Below, piece after piece: positions 1 to 8,328 of a stretch of 64,000 bases of DNA. A program made the translations under genes and the position numbers. Origin of the DNA: Burkholderia sp. USMB20. GTDB taxonomy: Bacteria; Pseudomonadota; Gammaproteobacteria; Burkholderiales; Burkholderiaceae. The stretch covers positions 62,001-126,000 of the forward strand of contig NZ_JTAN02000005.1 in assembly GCF_000949135.2 (NCBI RefSeq), written 5' to 3'. The stretch's first letter is position 1, and the number at the start of each line of letters is the position of its first letter. The notes beneath the pieces are model-generated. The model was not told the origin of the DNA and searched no databases. It was given only the letters and a program-made list of their open reading frames with translations.

Positions 1-989
1 TAGTACAGGTCCGGGCGGAACCGCCCCGCCTGCATCGCGGACTCGAGATCGACGTGAGTCGCGGACACGATCCGCACGTCGACCGGAATCGACGCGCGCC
101 CGCCGAGCCGCTCGATCTTGCCCTCCTGCAGGAACCGCAGCAGGCTCGCCTGGCTCTCGAACGGCATGTCGCCGATTTCGTCGAGAAACAGCGTGCCGCC
201 GTGCGCGGCCTCGATGCGGCCGATATTGCGCTGATGCGCGCCGGTAAACGCGCCCCGCTCATGACCGAACAGTTCGGCCTGCAGCAGCGTCGACGGAATC
301 GCCGCGCAATTCACGGCGACGAACGGCGCATCGGCGCGCGACGAATGCTGGTGGATCGCCGATGCGGTCAACTCCTTGCCGGTGCCGGATTCGCCGGCGA
401 TGAACACGGTGGCTTCGGTGTTCGCGACCTTGCGGATCGTCGCGAACAGGCGGCGCATCGCGGCGCACGCGCCGATCATCACACCGCCGGGCGGCGCGGC
501 ATCGTCGGCCGGATCGCTTTCCGCCAGTTTCAGCATCCCGTATGCATGGCCGACGAGATAACCGATCGTCGTGTAGGCCGTCACATTGCGCACGTAGTCG
601 AAGCAGCACTGGCGAATCAGGCGCGCGATGGTGGCATCGCGCAGCCGCTCGCCGTCGGCGAGCGCGACCCAGCCGATCCGCGGATCACGCAGCAGCGTCT
701 CGAACGACGCGACGTCGGGCGACGCGAAGCCGTCGAAATCGACGATGCCCGCATGCAGGCGGTTCGCCTTCACGAGATTGAATGCGTCCGCAACGGATTT
801 AGCGTGCCACACATCCCAGCCGCGCGACGCGAGACAGTCGACGAGCCCCGCATCGGGATGCTGCGACAGATAGACGAGCGGGCGCGACAGCACGGTTAGG
901 TGACGCCGGGCCGCAACGAACGGCGGCGCGTATGCGGCCCGTTCGTCCTCGTGCGGGCCTGACAGGCTGATCTGGCAGCAATGGTTCAT
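1..989 (-). CDS. VpsR-like sigma-54-dependent activator (3' end outside window)
   Basis: Enhancer-binding transcriptional activator working with sigma-54 RNA polymerase. The visible 329 residues hold a receiver-like N-terminal region (about 32-155) typical of VpsR-type proteins, then an AAA+ domain with Walker A GESGTGKE at 199-206, the sigma-54 contact loop GAFTGA at 246-251 and Walker B GGTLFLDEIG at 264-273. The sequence runs off the window at RFRPDLY, so the rest of the AAA+ domain and the Fis-type DNA-binding domain are not visible. The start ATG has GAGG upstream. VpsR-family proteins respond to cyclic-di-GMP and control biofilm matrix genes (family knowledge). It lies just downstream of, and in the same direction as, four small secreted-protein genes, so control of that cluster is a reasonable inference. 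Confidence 0.9.
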   Translation of the reverse strand, partial: MNHCCQISLSGPHEDERAAYAPPFVAARRHLTVLSRPLVYLSQHPDAGLVDCLASRGWDVWHAKSVADAFNLVKANRLHAGIVDFDGFASPDVASFETLLRDPRIGWVALADGERLRDATIARLIRQCCFDYVRNVTAYTTIGYLVGHAYGMLKLAESDPADDAAPPGGVMIGACAAMRRLFATIRKVANTEATVFIAGESGTGKELTASAIHQHSSRADAPFVAVNCAAIPSTLLQAELFGHERGAFTGAHQRNIGRIEAAHGGTLFLDEIGDMPFESQASLLRFLQEGKIERLGGRASIPVDVRIVSATHVDLESAMQAGRFRPDLY

Positions 990-1101
990 GATGGCCTCGC
1001 CGCATAGGGTTGTCTGACGGAGCGGGCGGCGCGAAGCGGTGCGCGGCGGGCCTCCCTGCCCGCACGCGGCGCTACCGGCATGTCCGCTCCGGAAAGTTTC
1101 G

Positions 1102-1686
1102 TCATCGGCAGAACACGACACGCTGCGTGTAGATCTGCGGTTCGACGACGGGCCGCGCGGCCTGGTTGAGTTCCTCGCGATACGTGCGGTAGGTCTTGCC
1201 GTTCACCGTCACTTGCGTCGCGGGCGCCGTCTCGATCGTGTTCAATCCTTTGCGCTGCCAGTCGCTGACCCGCGCCGACGCGGACAGGTTCGACTCGCCG
1301 GCGATCTTCTGCGTGATCGCACTGCTGTCGCTCCACGGCTGTGTCTGCATGTCCTCCGCGTGCTGCATCGCGCCGATTGTCTTGCCGGTCGCGGTCGGCC
1401 CGTTCTGCGCCTCGAACGACGCGCCGCGGCCGTACACCGGCGATTGCCACGACGGGGCGTGTCCGTCCTCCGGCATCATGTAGACCATCTGCGGATCGCC
1501 AACCATCATCATCGGCACGCATGCCGTGTTGTCCGCGCGGCCGAGCGTCGTCAGCGCCTGCTGGACGCTCGCGGCGTTCGCGAGAGTCTGCTCGCTCAGG
1601 ATGACAAAGACCGCGGGGTTCTGGAAAACCGACTGTGCGGCGGCTTGTGTGTCGACCAGCAGCAGCGCGACCCAAAAGATCCTCAT
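1102..1686 (-). CDS. secreted hypothetical protein
   Basis: A 194-residue protein with an N-terminal signal peptide (MRIFWVALLLVDTQAAAQS, cleavage probably after AAA or AQS). It has no family I recognise. The mature part is polar and looks globular, with scattered Met and aromatic residues, two central cysteine or methionine-rich stretches (CVPMMMVGD) and one Cys at the end (VVFCR). GAGGAGG precedes the start. A rho-independent terminator lies between it and the upstream secreted-protein gene, so it is either expressed by read-through or from its own promoter within about 30 bp. It is placed between the secreted-protein cluster and the VpsR-like regulator. Confidence 0.75.
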   Translation of the reverse strand: MRIFWVALLLVDTQAAAQSVFQNPAVFVILSEQTLANAASVQQALTTLGRADNTACVPMMMVGDPQMVYMMPEDGHAPSWQSPVYGRGASFEAQNGPTATGKTIGAMQHAEDMQTQPWSDSSAITQKIAGESNLSASARVSDWQRKGLNTIETAPATQVTVNGKTYRTYREELNQAARPVVEPQIYTQRVVFCR

Positions 1687-1716
1687 GATTGAGGCCTCCT
1701 CGTACCCTCGTCAGGC

Positions 1717-1752
1717 AAAAAGAGGTGTTGACCTCGGGGAGGGATCAACACC
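1717..1752 (-). terminator. rho-independent terminator after the Ala/Pro-rich secreted protein gene
   Basis: An 8-bp perfect stem (GGTGTTGA at 1724-1731 with TCAACACC at 1745-1752) is followed on the minus strand by five T (positions 1721 to 1717). It sits about 90 bp after the stop at 1842 and only 31 bp before the next start codon at 1686, so it could act as an attenuator for the 194-aa gene. Confidence 0.65.
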
Positions 1753-1841
1753 CGTCCAACTTGCACCGTGCGTCGCACAGCGGATCCCGGCGTTCCCGTG
1801 CGGCCCGGCTTGCCGGTCGCGCGGAAGCGTCGCCCGCGTGC

Positions 1842-3431
1842 TTACGACGATGTGCTCGTCGAGATGACGGTCGGAGCAGGCATCGCCGGCGCGGCCGGGG
1901 CGACCTGCTGGTCGGCCGCGGCCGGGGCTGGATCCGGCGCGGCCGGCATGTCGGCGGACGGCGCGGGCGCGGCGGCGGATTCGACCAAGCCGGTCGCCTT
2001 TGCGTCGACGGCTGGCGTGTCGGCAGCGGCTGCCGCCGTGGCGCGCGACGCGGCCTCCGGTGCGGGCGCTTCGGCTGCCGCCTGCGTTGCCGGCTCGGCA
2101 GCCTTCGCATCGACCGCGGGCTCGGGCGCTGCAGCGTAGGCCGGGGCCGGTGCGGCTTGCGCGGTGTCCGGCACCTTCGCGTCGACGGCAAGCGCTGCCG
2201 GGGCTTGCGCTGCGGTGTCGGTTGCAACCGGTGCCGGTTCCGGTGCCTTGTCGGCGACCGTCGACGCGGGTTCCGGCGCCTTGTCGGCGACCGTCGACGC
2301 GGGTTCCGGCGCCTTGTCGGCAACCGCCGGCGCGGGTTCCGGCGCCTTGTCCGCAACCGCTGGCGCAGATTCCGGCGCCTTGTCCGCGAAGCCCCCCGCG
2401 GCAACGATGGCGGCACCCGGCACCACGCTCATCGCAGCCGGTGCAACGGCAGGCGCAGCACTCACCGCCGGTGCTGCCGCGGCAACCGGCGTGGTGACGA
2501 CGGCAGGCACGACGGCAGCCGCTTGCGATGCCTTCACGGCGGCCGCCTGCGTCGCGGCAGGCACCGCGCTGACGGCCGGCGCGACCATCGACGGCGCGGG
2601 CACCGGAACCGGAATCGGCGCCGCCTGGACCGCGGTCGTCGCCAGCGGGCGAATCTGCACGGGCGCGGCGGCATCGAGCGGCGGCAGGCCCATGCGGTTT
2701 CGCACGAGCGGATCGCGATACTTCACGTCGTCGGCGACGGTCGCTTCGGCGGACGGCGCCACATTCGAACGCGCGAGCGGCGTGGTCGTGCCCGGGCACA
2801 GATGCCCGGTCGCTTCCACCGCGCGCCGGTTCGCATCGCTCTGGCAGAGCAGCGCGAGCGCGACGTCGGTCAGCCCCATCGCGCGGAATTCCCGCGCATC
2901 GAGACGACGCACGCACGCCTGGTCGACCAGGGTCGTGCCGCCCGTCGCGCCGAAGCCCGGGAACGACACGCCGACGCTCACCGAGCCCATGCAGGTATCG
3001 GACAGCGTGGTCGTGAGGCCGGGCGCCTGGATCGACGGGTTCGTCTTGATCGTCTGGGTGCCCGAATAGTTGACGTTTTCCGACGCCTGAGTGTTGTAGG
3101 GGTTGGTGCCGGGCGAGCCGGCCGACTGGAGCGAGCTCACGCTCTGCGGCGTCACGTTCGAGCCGCCGCTCGTGCTGGATGGCATCGTAACGTTCACGTT
3201 CACGCTCGAATTGCCGCTGCCGCGCACGCCGCTCGTGCTGGCACTGCTGGCGTTGCCGCCGCGCGAACTGGTGACGTTCGTGTTCATGCTCGAGCCGCCG
3301 CCCTGGCTGATCGCCGTCGACGACGTCGAGGACTGCGAACTTGAAGTCGAGTCGGCAGTCTGCGCCTGGGCACCGATCGCGGCCATCGCGAACATTGCGG
3401 CACATGCCGCCCTGATCTTGTTGCTGTTCAT
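1842..3431 (-). CDS. secreted protein with Ser/Gly-rich N-terminus and Ala/Pro repeat tail
   Basis: 529 residues, function unknown. I chose the ATG at 3431 because it has GGAGAG just upstream and opens directly into a signal peptide (MNSNKIRAACAAMFAMAAIGAQAQ); an upstream ATG would add 15 residues without a signal sequence. The mature N-terminus is Ser/Gly/Asn-rich low complexity. A central compact region has four cysteines (motifs DTCMGSVSVG, DQACVRRLDAREF, LLCQSD, GHLCPG), probably two disulfides. The second half is Ala/Pro/Val-rich and includes five 11-residue repeats built on ADKAPEP. This composition suits a surface or periplasm-spanning spacer. It is first-class coding sequence by third-position GC, and belongs to a run of four secreted low-complexity proteins. 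Confidence 0.8.
   Translation of the reverse strand: MNSNKIRAACAAMFAMAAIGAQAQTADSTSSSQSSTSSTAISQGGGSSMNTNVTSSRGGNASSASTSGVRGSGNSSVNVNVTMPSSTSGGSNVTPQSVSSLQSAGSPGTNPYNTQASENVNYSGTQTIKTNPSIQAPGLTTTLSDTCMGSVSVGVSFPGFGATGGTTLVDQACVRRLDAREFRAMGLTDVALALLCQSDANRRAVEATGHLCPGTTTPLARSNVAPSAEATVADDVKYRDPLVRNRMGLPPLDAAAPVQIRPLATTAVQAAPIPVPVPAPSMVAPAVSAVPAATQAAAVKASQAAAVVPAVVTTPVAAAAPAVSAAPAVAPAAMSVVPGAAIVAAGGFADKAPESAPAVADKAPEPAPAVADKAPEPASTVADKAPEPASTVADKAPEPAPVATDTAAQAPAALAVDAKVPDTAQAAPAPAYAAAPEPAVDAKAAEPATQAAAEAPAPEAASRATAAAAADTPAVDAKATGLVESAAAPAPSADMPAAPDPAPAAADQQVAPAAPAMPAPTVISTSTSS
2223..2387 (-). repeat. five tandem 33-bp coding repeats (ADKAPEP)
   Basis: Five consecutive 33-bp units encode 11-residue repeats, ADKAPEP followed by APAV, ASTV or similar. 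The first unit reads ADKAPES. The units are nearly identical at DNA level, so copy number may vary between strains. Confidence 0.85.
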
Positions 3432-3475
3432 TTCACTCTCCGGACGAGGTTTGACCTCCGACCCAGGCAACCGCA

Positions 3476-3748
3476 CTAATTCCCCCGAATGCCTTCAGCT
3501 TTGCCCGCTTCCCCGAACTGCTTCCAGCCGCTACCCAGCTGGGACCACGAACCGCCCGACATTCCCGGCCACGCCAGGGAATCCGGTGCGCCGATGGCAC
3601 TGCCCGACGAAAGCGTGTGTTGTTCTGACGGATTGGTTGCAGGGTTCGACGTCTGCAAATTTGATTGCACGTCCTCGGCAGCGCGGTCAGCGCCATATGC
3701 CGTCAGAGACGCGAGCATCAGAGCGGCGGCAATCAGGTTCTGCTTCAT
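3476..3748 (-). CDS. small secreted protein
   Basis: 90 residues with a clear signal peptide (MKQNLIAAALMLASLTAYGA, cleavage after YGA). The mature peptide is about 70 residues, polar, Ser/Gly/Asn-rich and without cysteine; no family recognised. GGAGTTGG precedes the start. It lies 44 bp upstream of the large repeat protein and downstream of two other small secreted proteins, all in one direction. Confidence 0.75.
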   Translation of the reverse strand: MKQNLIAAALMLASLTAYGADRAAEDVQSNLQTSNPATNPSEQHTLSSGSAIGAPDSLAWPGMSGGSWSQLGSGWKQFGEAGKAEGIRGN

Positions 3749-3776
3749 GCCAACTCCTTACTTGAACAACAGTGCG

Positions 3777-3808
3777 GAAAAGAGACCAGCGTCGCTGGGA
3801 AACTGGTC
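3777..3808 (-). terminator. intrinsic terminator or attenuator between two secreted-protein genes
   Basis: GACCAG (3784-3789) pairs with CTGGTC (3803-3808), with an additional internal CCAGCG/CGCTGG pairing. On the minus strand the hairpin is followed by TCTCTTTT. It is 12 bp past the stop at 3821, so it would limit transcription into the next gene. Confidence 0.5.
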
Positions 3809-3820
3809 CCCCGCACCCGA

Positions 3821-4411
3821 CTAGTGACTGCTCCCGGTCGCGCTCGAACTCCCCTGGCTTCCGCCCGATGCAGACGGCGAACCGGCCGGACCGGTACTCC
3901 ACACGGTCGACGCGTTGTAGTGATTCGAACCCGCGATCGCGCCCGACCCGCCGCTGCCCGTCAACCCGGCAGCACCCGCGTTGGCGATACCCTGATCGTT
4001 CCCGCCGCTGGCCGTGTAGTGGTTCGCGCCGAGGACGATCGTGGCGGTCACCCCTCCCGACAGCGCATTCGCGTTCTCGTTCGTGCTGCTGTTTCCACCG
4101 TACGAACCTGCGGCACCGATACCGCCGCCTGCCGCGAACGCGCCCCCGTTCGAGCCCCAGCCGCTGGCCGTCGAAGTCGAGTTGTGGAAGGCCGATGCCG
4201 CGCCGGTGGAACCAGCGGGTGTCACGGTACTTCCTGCGCTTGCGCCCGCGACCGAATTCGAATTGCTCGTATAGCTGCCTGAGCCGACCAGCACCGAACC
4301 GGACACACCTGCTGCGACGGATTGCGTCTGGTTGGTCGTGGACGGACCGGCGGCCAATACGGCCGACGAAAGGACGGTGAGCGCTGTCGCTAAAATGACT
4401 TTGGCTTTCAT
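3821..4411 (-). CDS. secreted Gly/Ser/Asn-rich protein
   Basis: 196 residues from the ATG at 4411, chosen because AAGGAA lies upstream and a signal peptide follows directly (MKAKVILATALTVLSSAVLAA). The mature protein is almost entirely Gly, Ser, Ala, Thr and Asn, with repeated NHYTASGG / NHYNAST-type and NSTSTASGWGSN-type motifs and no cysteine or charged clusters. This resembles extracellular fibre-forming or matrix proteins in composition only; it does not match the curli repeat pattern. It belongs with the neighbouring 324-bp gene, which has a similar mature sequence. Confidence 0.75.
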   Translation of the reverse strand: MKAKVILATALTVLSSAVLAAGPSTTNQTQSVAAGVSGSVLVGSGSYTSNSNSVAGASAGSTVTPAGSTGAASAFHNSTSTASGWGSNGGAFAAGGGIGAAGSYGGNSSTNENANALSGGVTATIVLGANHYTASGGNDQGIANAGAAGLTGSGGSGAIAGSNHYNASTVWSTGPAGSPSASGGSQGSSSATGSSH

Positions 4412-4522
4412 AGCAATTCCTTGCCGTGAGAAAGTTTGATGGCGAAGTCGCCGGGCTCGCCCTCGCGAAACGAAACCCGGCGTCCGTGCCACCAGCCAAT
4501 GACGAACGCTGCGCGCCGCGGC

Positions 4523-4846
4523 TCAGTGGTGATACGTCCAGCCGATCGAGCCGGCATTCGCACCGCTGTTGCCGCCCGCTTGTGCGCCGCCGAAGCCGAA
4601 GCCGCCCACCGTCGACGTTTGGACGTGGCTCGTGTACGAGATCGAACCGCTGCTGCCGCCGCCAGCCGTGGCACCGGCTGCGCCGAGTGCGGCACCCGAA
4701 TCGGTCGCGGTGAAATGGCCGAATCCGGCAACCCCGGCAATCGTCGAGCCGCCGCTCGACGAATTGCTGGTCGATACCGTGCCGCTGCCGGCGAATGCTG
4801 CACCCGAAACCGCCAGAACTGCGGCTGCAATCAGAAGCTTCTTCAT
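4523..4846 (-). CDS. small secreted Gly/Ser-rich protein
   Basis: 107 residues from the ATG at 4846 (GGAG 7 nt upstream; an ATG four codons earlier would bury that site). Signal peptide MKKLLIAAAVLAVSGAAFA. The mature 88 residues are Gly/Ser/Ala-rich with alternating small and polar residues (GFGHF, SISYTSHV, GGFGFGG motifs) and end in YHH. It is the first gene of the minus-strand secreted-protein series and is preceded by a long AT-rich region likely to hold the promoter. Confidence 0.75.
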   Translation of the reverse strand: MKKLLIAAAVLAVSGAAFAGSGTVSTSNSSSGGSTIAGVAGFGHFTATDSGAALGAAGATAGGGSSGSISYTSHVQTSTVGGFGFGGAQAGGNSGANAGSIGWTYHH

Positions 4847-6757
4847 GGTCGACTCCATAACGGCGTGGACGGAACAAGCGAGGAAAGCTGCACGCCTTCA
4901 ACTTTCCAGCCCTGAGCAATCCCCATAACATAAGGATCACTATCTAATTACAAAGAATTGATTCATCTCGAATCCGATGGCCGCACAATTTTTCGGCGAT
5001 CCGAATCCTGGTTTCGTATTTTTTTAGTTTTCCGAAATTTTTATACTTATTATCGATATAAGTTATCGATCATTTATCAATCGGAAAAACGAATCGACGC
5101 ACGCACCCGGAAACAGGCATTCGCCATTCGGGATCAGTCGTTTTCGAAATTTGCTTACACGGCATACCGGCACATGGCATCCGCTTCAGCGATCGAAAAT
5201 GCGTGAGTACAGTTATCTACCGTGAATGCAGTGCCATCAAAACATGCGCGTTATCGCGGCGATAACGGGCCTGCATTACAGTCAGGCGGCATCGCTTCTC
5301 CCTGGGCTACCGATCAAAGATCTTCCGGGCAATCCGGCCGACGGGTATGCGAGCTAGTCCAGCCAGCGCAGGCATCGGCCCGGCGCAGCGGATACGGCTC
5401 GGCACGAGCGGAAACGATTCGGCGTCGAGCTGTCCGGCACGGACAGCATGGCCCATCCGGACGAGCTGAATGAAGGGGAGCACGGCTGTCGGCCGGTTGT
5501 CGTGAGAAACGACAGGCGGTCCAGCACGCGCAACGCGCGGATACCGGGAAACCGGCAACGAACCCGCGAAGCTGGCACTGCATCGCGAGTCCTGTTCCGA
5601 GCTGTCCGACTACCCCACGGGTGCGCAAGGAATGCGCGCATCAAGTTGTTGCTTCTGGTCTTCATCGCTATTTCCCCGACTGCTTATTGACGAACGGGCC
5701 GCCCCCCATCTTTGTTGCATCAGGTCGACCGCTCGCCGGTGCGTCCAATATCGCAAACGGCATGCCATGCGTGATTCCACCGATGGTTGCGCGTCGCGTA
5801 TCGTTCGCGGCGCCCGCAATATCGCCGGGAATCGAATTTTTTGTTTCAGGAATGTATCGCGATAACGGTCGGCAGCACGCGCCGATCATCGAATGGCGCG
5901 AAGCAATGCCGGAAAAGGCGGACGAACGCGGCCCGCGGGGCCTCGCGCAAGGGGGTGTCGAACGGATGTTTCATACTTGAGAACTGCACCGTCGCATATC
6001 CCGGCCGATGTACATTTCGGCCCCGGCAAACCGCCTGCCGCAGCCCGTTCGGCAGCCTTCCCGTACGCGAAAAAATCGTGAATCGAAGCGCGCGACAACC
6101 GGTTCTGCGGGACCCGCGCGGCCGACATCGCTATCGTTCCGGACGTGCGGACCCGCCGCCGCGAAACGCAATTGATTCATCCGTGAAAATACCGACGATA
6201 TCGAGCATCGGCCGGCGATGCGATCGCGCAGCAAAAACCGGTAAATACGACGCGAGCCGACATGACTTTCACGCCGCATATCGGAAAAAACGACGGCAGG
6301 TGCGCCATGCGGCCTTGAACACACTTTATCGATTTTTACTGTTTTCCTTCAATTCACCGACATCCAGTACCGGCAACCATCGTGCTCCAACGGCTGGGAT
6401 GAGAACGCGCGCTGCGCGCGAGAAACATTTTCGAATCGATTTCGGCTGCGAATCTCATCGCGCGAAACATGGTCGTGAAATGCGCGATCCATGCAGAATG
6501 TGCGGGGCGGAGCGGCGTTATTGCGCGTTTCGGCCCGTCGGTTCGCATCCTGCCGGCATTTTCCGTATCGGTTCGCCCGTTTCCGGGATGCATGCTTGAA
6601 ACAGAAGTTCGTGCGCGGCGTGGCGGCACGCTCCGCTGTCCCGTTGCGCATGCGTGCGGCGGCCATGGCACATCGATTGCGTGTCATCCCGTTCCGGCGA
6701 GCCGCGCATCGCGCGACGAAGCCGGGCCCGATGCGGTCGACACGACCGGCACTCCCG
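4847..6757. other. 1.9 kb AT-richer intergenic region without a convincing gene
   Basis: Base composition drops clearly below the surroundings, especially at 4920-5110, with several AT-rich palindromic stretches (for example TTATCGATATAAG near 5050). Short open frames occur on both strands, but none has a good ribosome binding site, codon bias or a recognisable product. The part next to 4846 probably holds the promoter of the secreted-protein series. I searched by eye for a -24/-12 sigma-54 promoter and found no convincing one. Confidence 0.6.
5249..5267. promoter_or_regulatory. perfect palindrome, operator candidate
   Basis: CGTTATCG-CGG-CGATAACG: two perfect 8-bp arms around a 3-bp centre, 400 bp upstream of the secreted-protein series. 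The symmetry is that of a dimeric regulator site; the regulator is unknown. Confidence 0.4.
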
Positions 6758-7684
6758 TCAGGTGCCGAGCAATTCCTTCTTGCGCAGATGCACGACATCG
6801 CGCATCGGCGGCGCGCCGAACAGCCGGCTGTATTCGCGGCTGAACTGCGACGCGCTTTCATAGCCGACGGTCGCCGCCACCGACCCGACGTCGCCGCCCT
6901 GCCGCAACAGCAAACGCCGCGCCTCGTGCAGCCGCAGTTGCTTCTGGTACTGCAGCGGACTCAGCGTGGTCACGTGCTTGAAGTGATGGTGCAGCGACGA
7001 CACGCTCATGTTGACCGCCTGTGCGAGCGTGTCGACGCGCATCGGCTCCGCGTAGTGATCGCGGATCCATTCGATCGCACGCGCGATCCGGTGCGTCTGG
7101 CTGCTCGCGACGGCCATGTGCCGCAGCCGCGTGCCCTGCCCGCTCGTCATCAGCCGGTACAGCAGTTCCTTTTCGATCAGCGGCGCGATCACCGGAATGT
7201 CGGCCGGCGTATCGAGCAGCCGCAACAGCCGCAGCGCGGCATCGAGCAGCGGCGGCGTCAACTCGGCGAGCGCGATGCCCTCGCCTTCCGGGCCCGCATC
7301 GGGCTCGGGCAGCCGCATCTCGGCCGCAAGTTCGACGATGCGCTGCAGATCGAGCGTGAGCGACAGGCACAGGTAAGGCGCGTCGGGCGAGGCCTGCGTG
7401 ACGCGCGAGAGGATCGGCAAGTCGATCGACGTAATCAGGCAATTGCGCGTGTCGTATTCGTAGGCCTGGCCGGCCACGATCACGCGCTTCGCGCCCTGTG
7501 CGGCGATCACGAGCGCGGCACGCGACACGCCGCAGCCGAGATCGACCGGATGCGCATGCCGATGCAGCATCAGCGCCGGCACGGCCGTCGAGTGGGAGCC
7601 GTCCGTCGGCGCGAAACGGCCGATCAGCGACGCCAGTTCGCGCCGCCCGGATTCGCGCGACGCCGCGATATCGGTCATGTCCAT
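6758..7684 (-). CDS. AraC-family transcriptional regulator
   Basis: 308 residues. The N-terminal two thirds match the AraC_N type regulatory domain common in Burkholderia (start MDMTDIAAS; an alternative ATG is two codons later). The C-terminal hundred residues hold the double helix-turn-helix, with DTLAQAVNMSVSSLHHHFK as the first HTH and VAATVGYESASQFSREYSR as the second. It diverges from the iorAB-type oxidoreductase genes with a 180-bp spacer holding two identical 13-bp direct repeats. That arrangement suggests that it controls the divergent operon, as AraC regulators commonly do; the inducer is probably the aldehyde or N-heterocyclic substrate (inference). Confidence 0.92.
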   Translation of the reverse strand: MDMTDIAASRESGRRELASLIGRFAPTDGSHSTAVPALMLHRHAHPVDLGCGVSRAALVIAAQGAKRVIVAGQAYEYDTRNCLITSIDLPILSRVTQASPDAPYLCLSLTLDLQRIVELAAEMRLPEPDAGPEGEGIALAELTPPLLDAALRLLRLLDTPADIPVIAPLIEKELLYRLMTSGQGTRLRHMAVASSQTHRIARAIEWIRDHYAEPMRVDTLAQAVNMSVSSLHHHFKHVTTLSPLQYQKQLRLHEARRLLLRQGGDVGSVAATVGYESASQFSREYSRLFGAPPMRDVVHLRKKELLGT

Positions 7685-7751
7685 GACGGATTCCTCGCCT
7701 CATTTCCCTGAATCGCGGGAGCATAGCGAATCGCTCGCCGCCGCGCCGGGG

Positions 7752-7785
7752 ATTTGCAGGATTGTTCAATAAATTTGCAGGATTG
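7752..7785. promoter_or_regulatory. 13-bp direct repeat pair, AraC-type operator candidate
   Basis: ATTTGCAGGATTG occurs at 7752-7764 and again, identically, at 7773-7785. The 21-bp period puts both copies on one face of the helix, as for AraC half-sites. The repeats lie in the spacer between the AraC gene and the oxidoreductase start at 7865. Confidence 0.6.
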
Positions 7786-7864
7786 GGTAGACGTAAAAAT
7801 CGGCCGTTCGCGCACACTCCCACCTGATCCGGCGCATGCCGGGTTTTCCCCACGGAGACAAAAA

Positions 7865-8326
7865 ATGCCCACCACGTTTGTCCTGAACGGCAAGAGTGTC
7901 ACGCTCGACGCCGATCCGTCGATGCCCGTCCTCTGGGCAATCCGCGAGCATGCGGGGCTGACCGGCACGAAGTTCGGCTGCGGCATGGCGCAGTGCGGCG
8001 CGTGCACCGTCCATCTCGAAGGCCAGGCCGTGCGCTCGTGCGTGCTGCCGCTCGCCGGCATCGCGGGCAAGCACATCACGACGATCGAAGGCCTCGAGAG
8101 CAAACCCGCGCAGGCCGTGCAGGCCGCCTGGGTGAAGCTGCAGGTGCCGCAGTGCGGCTATTGCCAGTCCGGCCAGATCATGTCGGCAACCGCCCTGCTC
8201 GAACAGAACCCGAAGCCGACCGACGCGGACATCGACGCCGCGATGAACGGCAACATCTGCCGCTGTGCGACCTACGCCCGGATCCGGGCCGCGATCCACG
8301 ACGCGGCCGCGACGCTGGGAGCCTGA
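7865..8326 (+). CDS. iorA: (2Fe-2S) subunit of an isoquinoline 1-oxidoreductase type molybdenum hydroxylase
   Basis: 153 residues, the small electron-transfer subunit carrying two [2Fe-2S] clusters. The plant-type cluster ligands are C39, C44, C47 and C59 ([11 protein letters not shown]); the second cluster uses C97, C100, C132 and C134 (QCGYCQSG and CRC). GGAGA precedes the ATG. It takes electrons from the molybdopterin subunit encoded immediately downstream. This two-subunit type lacks an FAD subunit and usually passes electrons to cytochromes or another acceptor; no such gene is adjacent here. Aldehydes or N-heteroaromatics are the usual substrates of the family. Confidence 0.92.
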   Translation: MPTTFVLNGKSVTLDADPSMPVLWAIREHAGLTGTKFGCGMAQCGACTVHLEGQAVRSCVLPLAGIAGKHITTIEGLESKPAQAVQAAWVKLQVPQCGYCQSGQIMSATALLEQNPKPTDADIDAAMNGNICRCATYARIRAAIHDAAATLGA

Positions 8327-8328
8327 CC

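Noticed and set aside
3821-4846. Curli-type amyloid subunits
   Set aside because: The Gly/Ser/Asn-rich sequences lack the Ser-x5-Gln-x-Gly-x-Asn repeat of CsgA/CsgB, and no csg assembly genes are present.
4958-5206. 82-codon frame in the AT-rich gap
   Set aside because: No ribosome binding site, mixed codon use and no similarity that I recognise.
4847-5300. Possible sigma-54 promoter for the secreted-protein series
   Set aside because: I looked for TGGCAC-N5-TTGC on the minus strand and found no adequate match with the correct GG/GC spacing.
5621-5980. 119-codon frame in the same gap, and the 73-codon frame opposite it
   Set aside because: Composition is borderline and neither has a credible start region. 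Kept only as part of the intergenic description.
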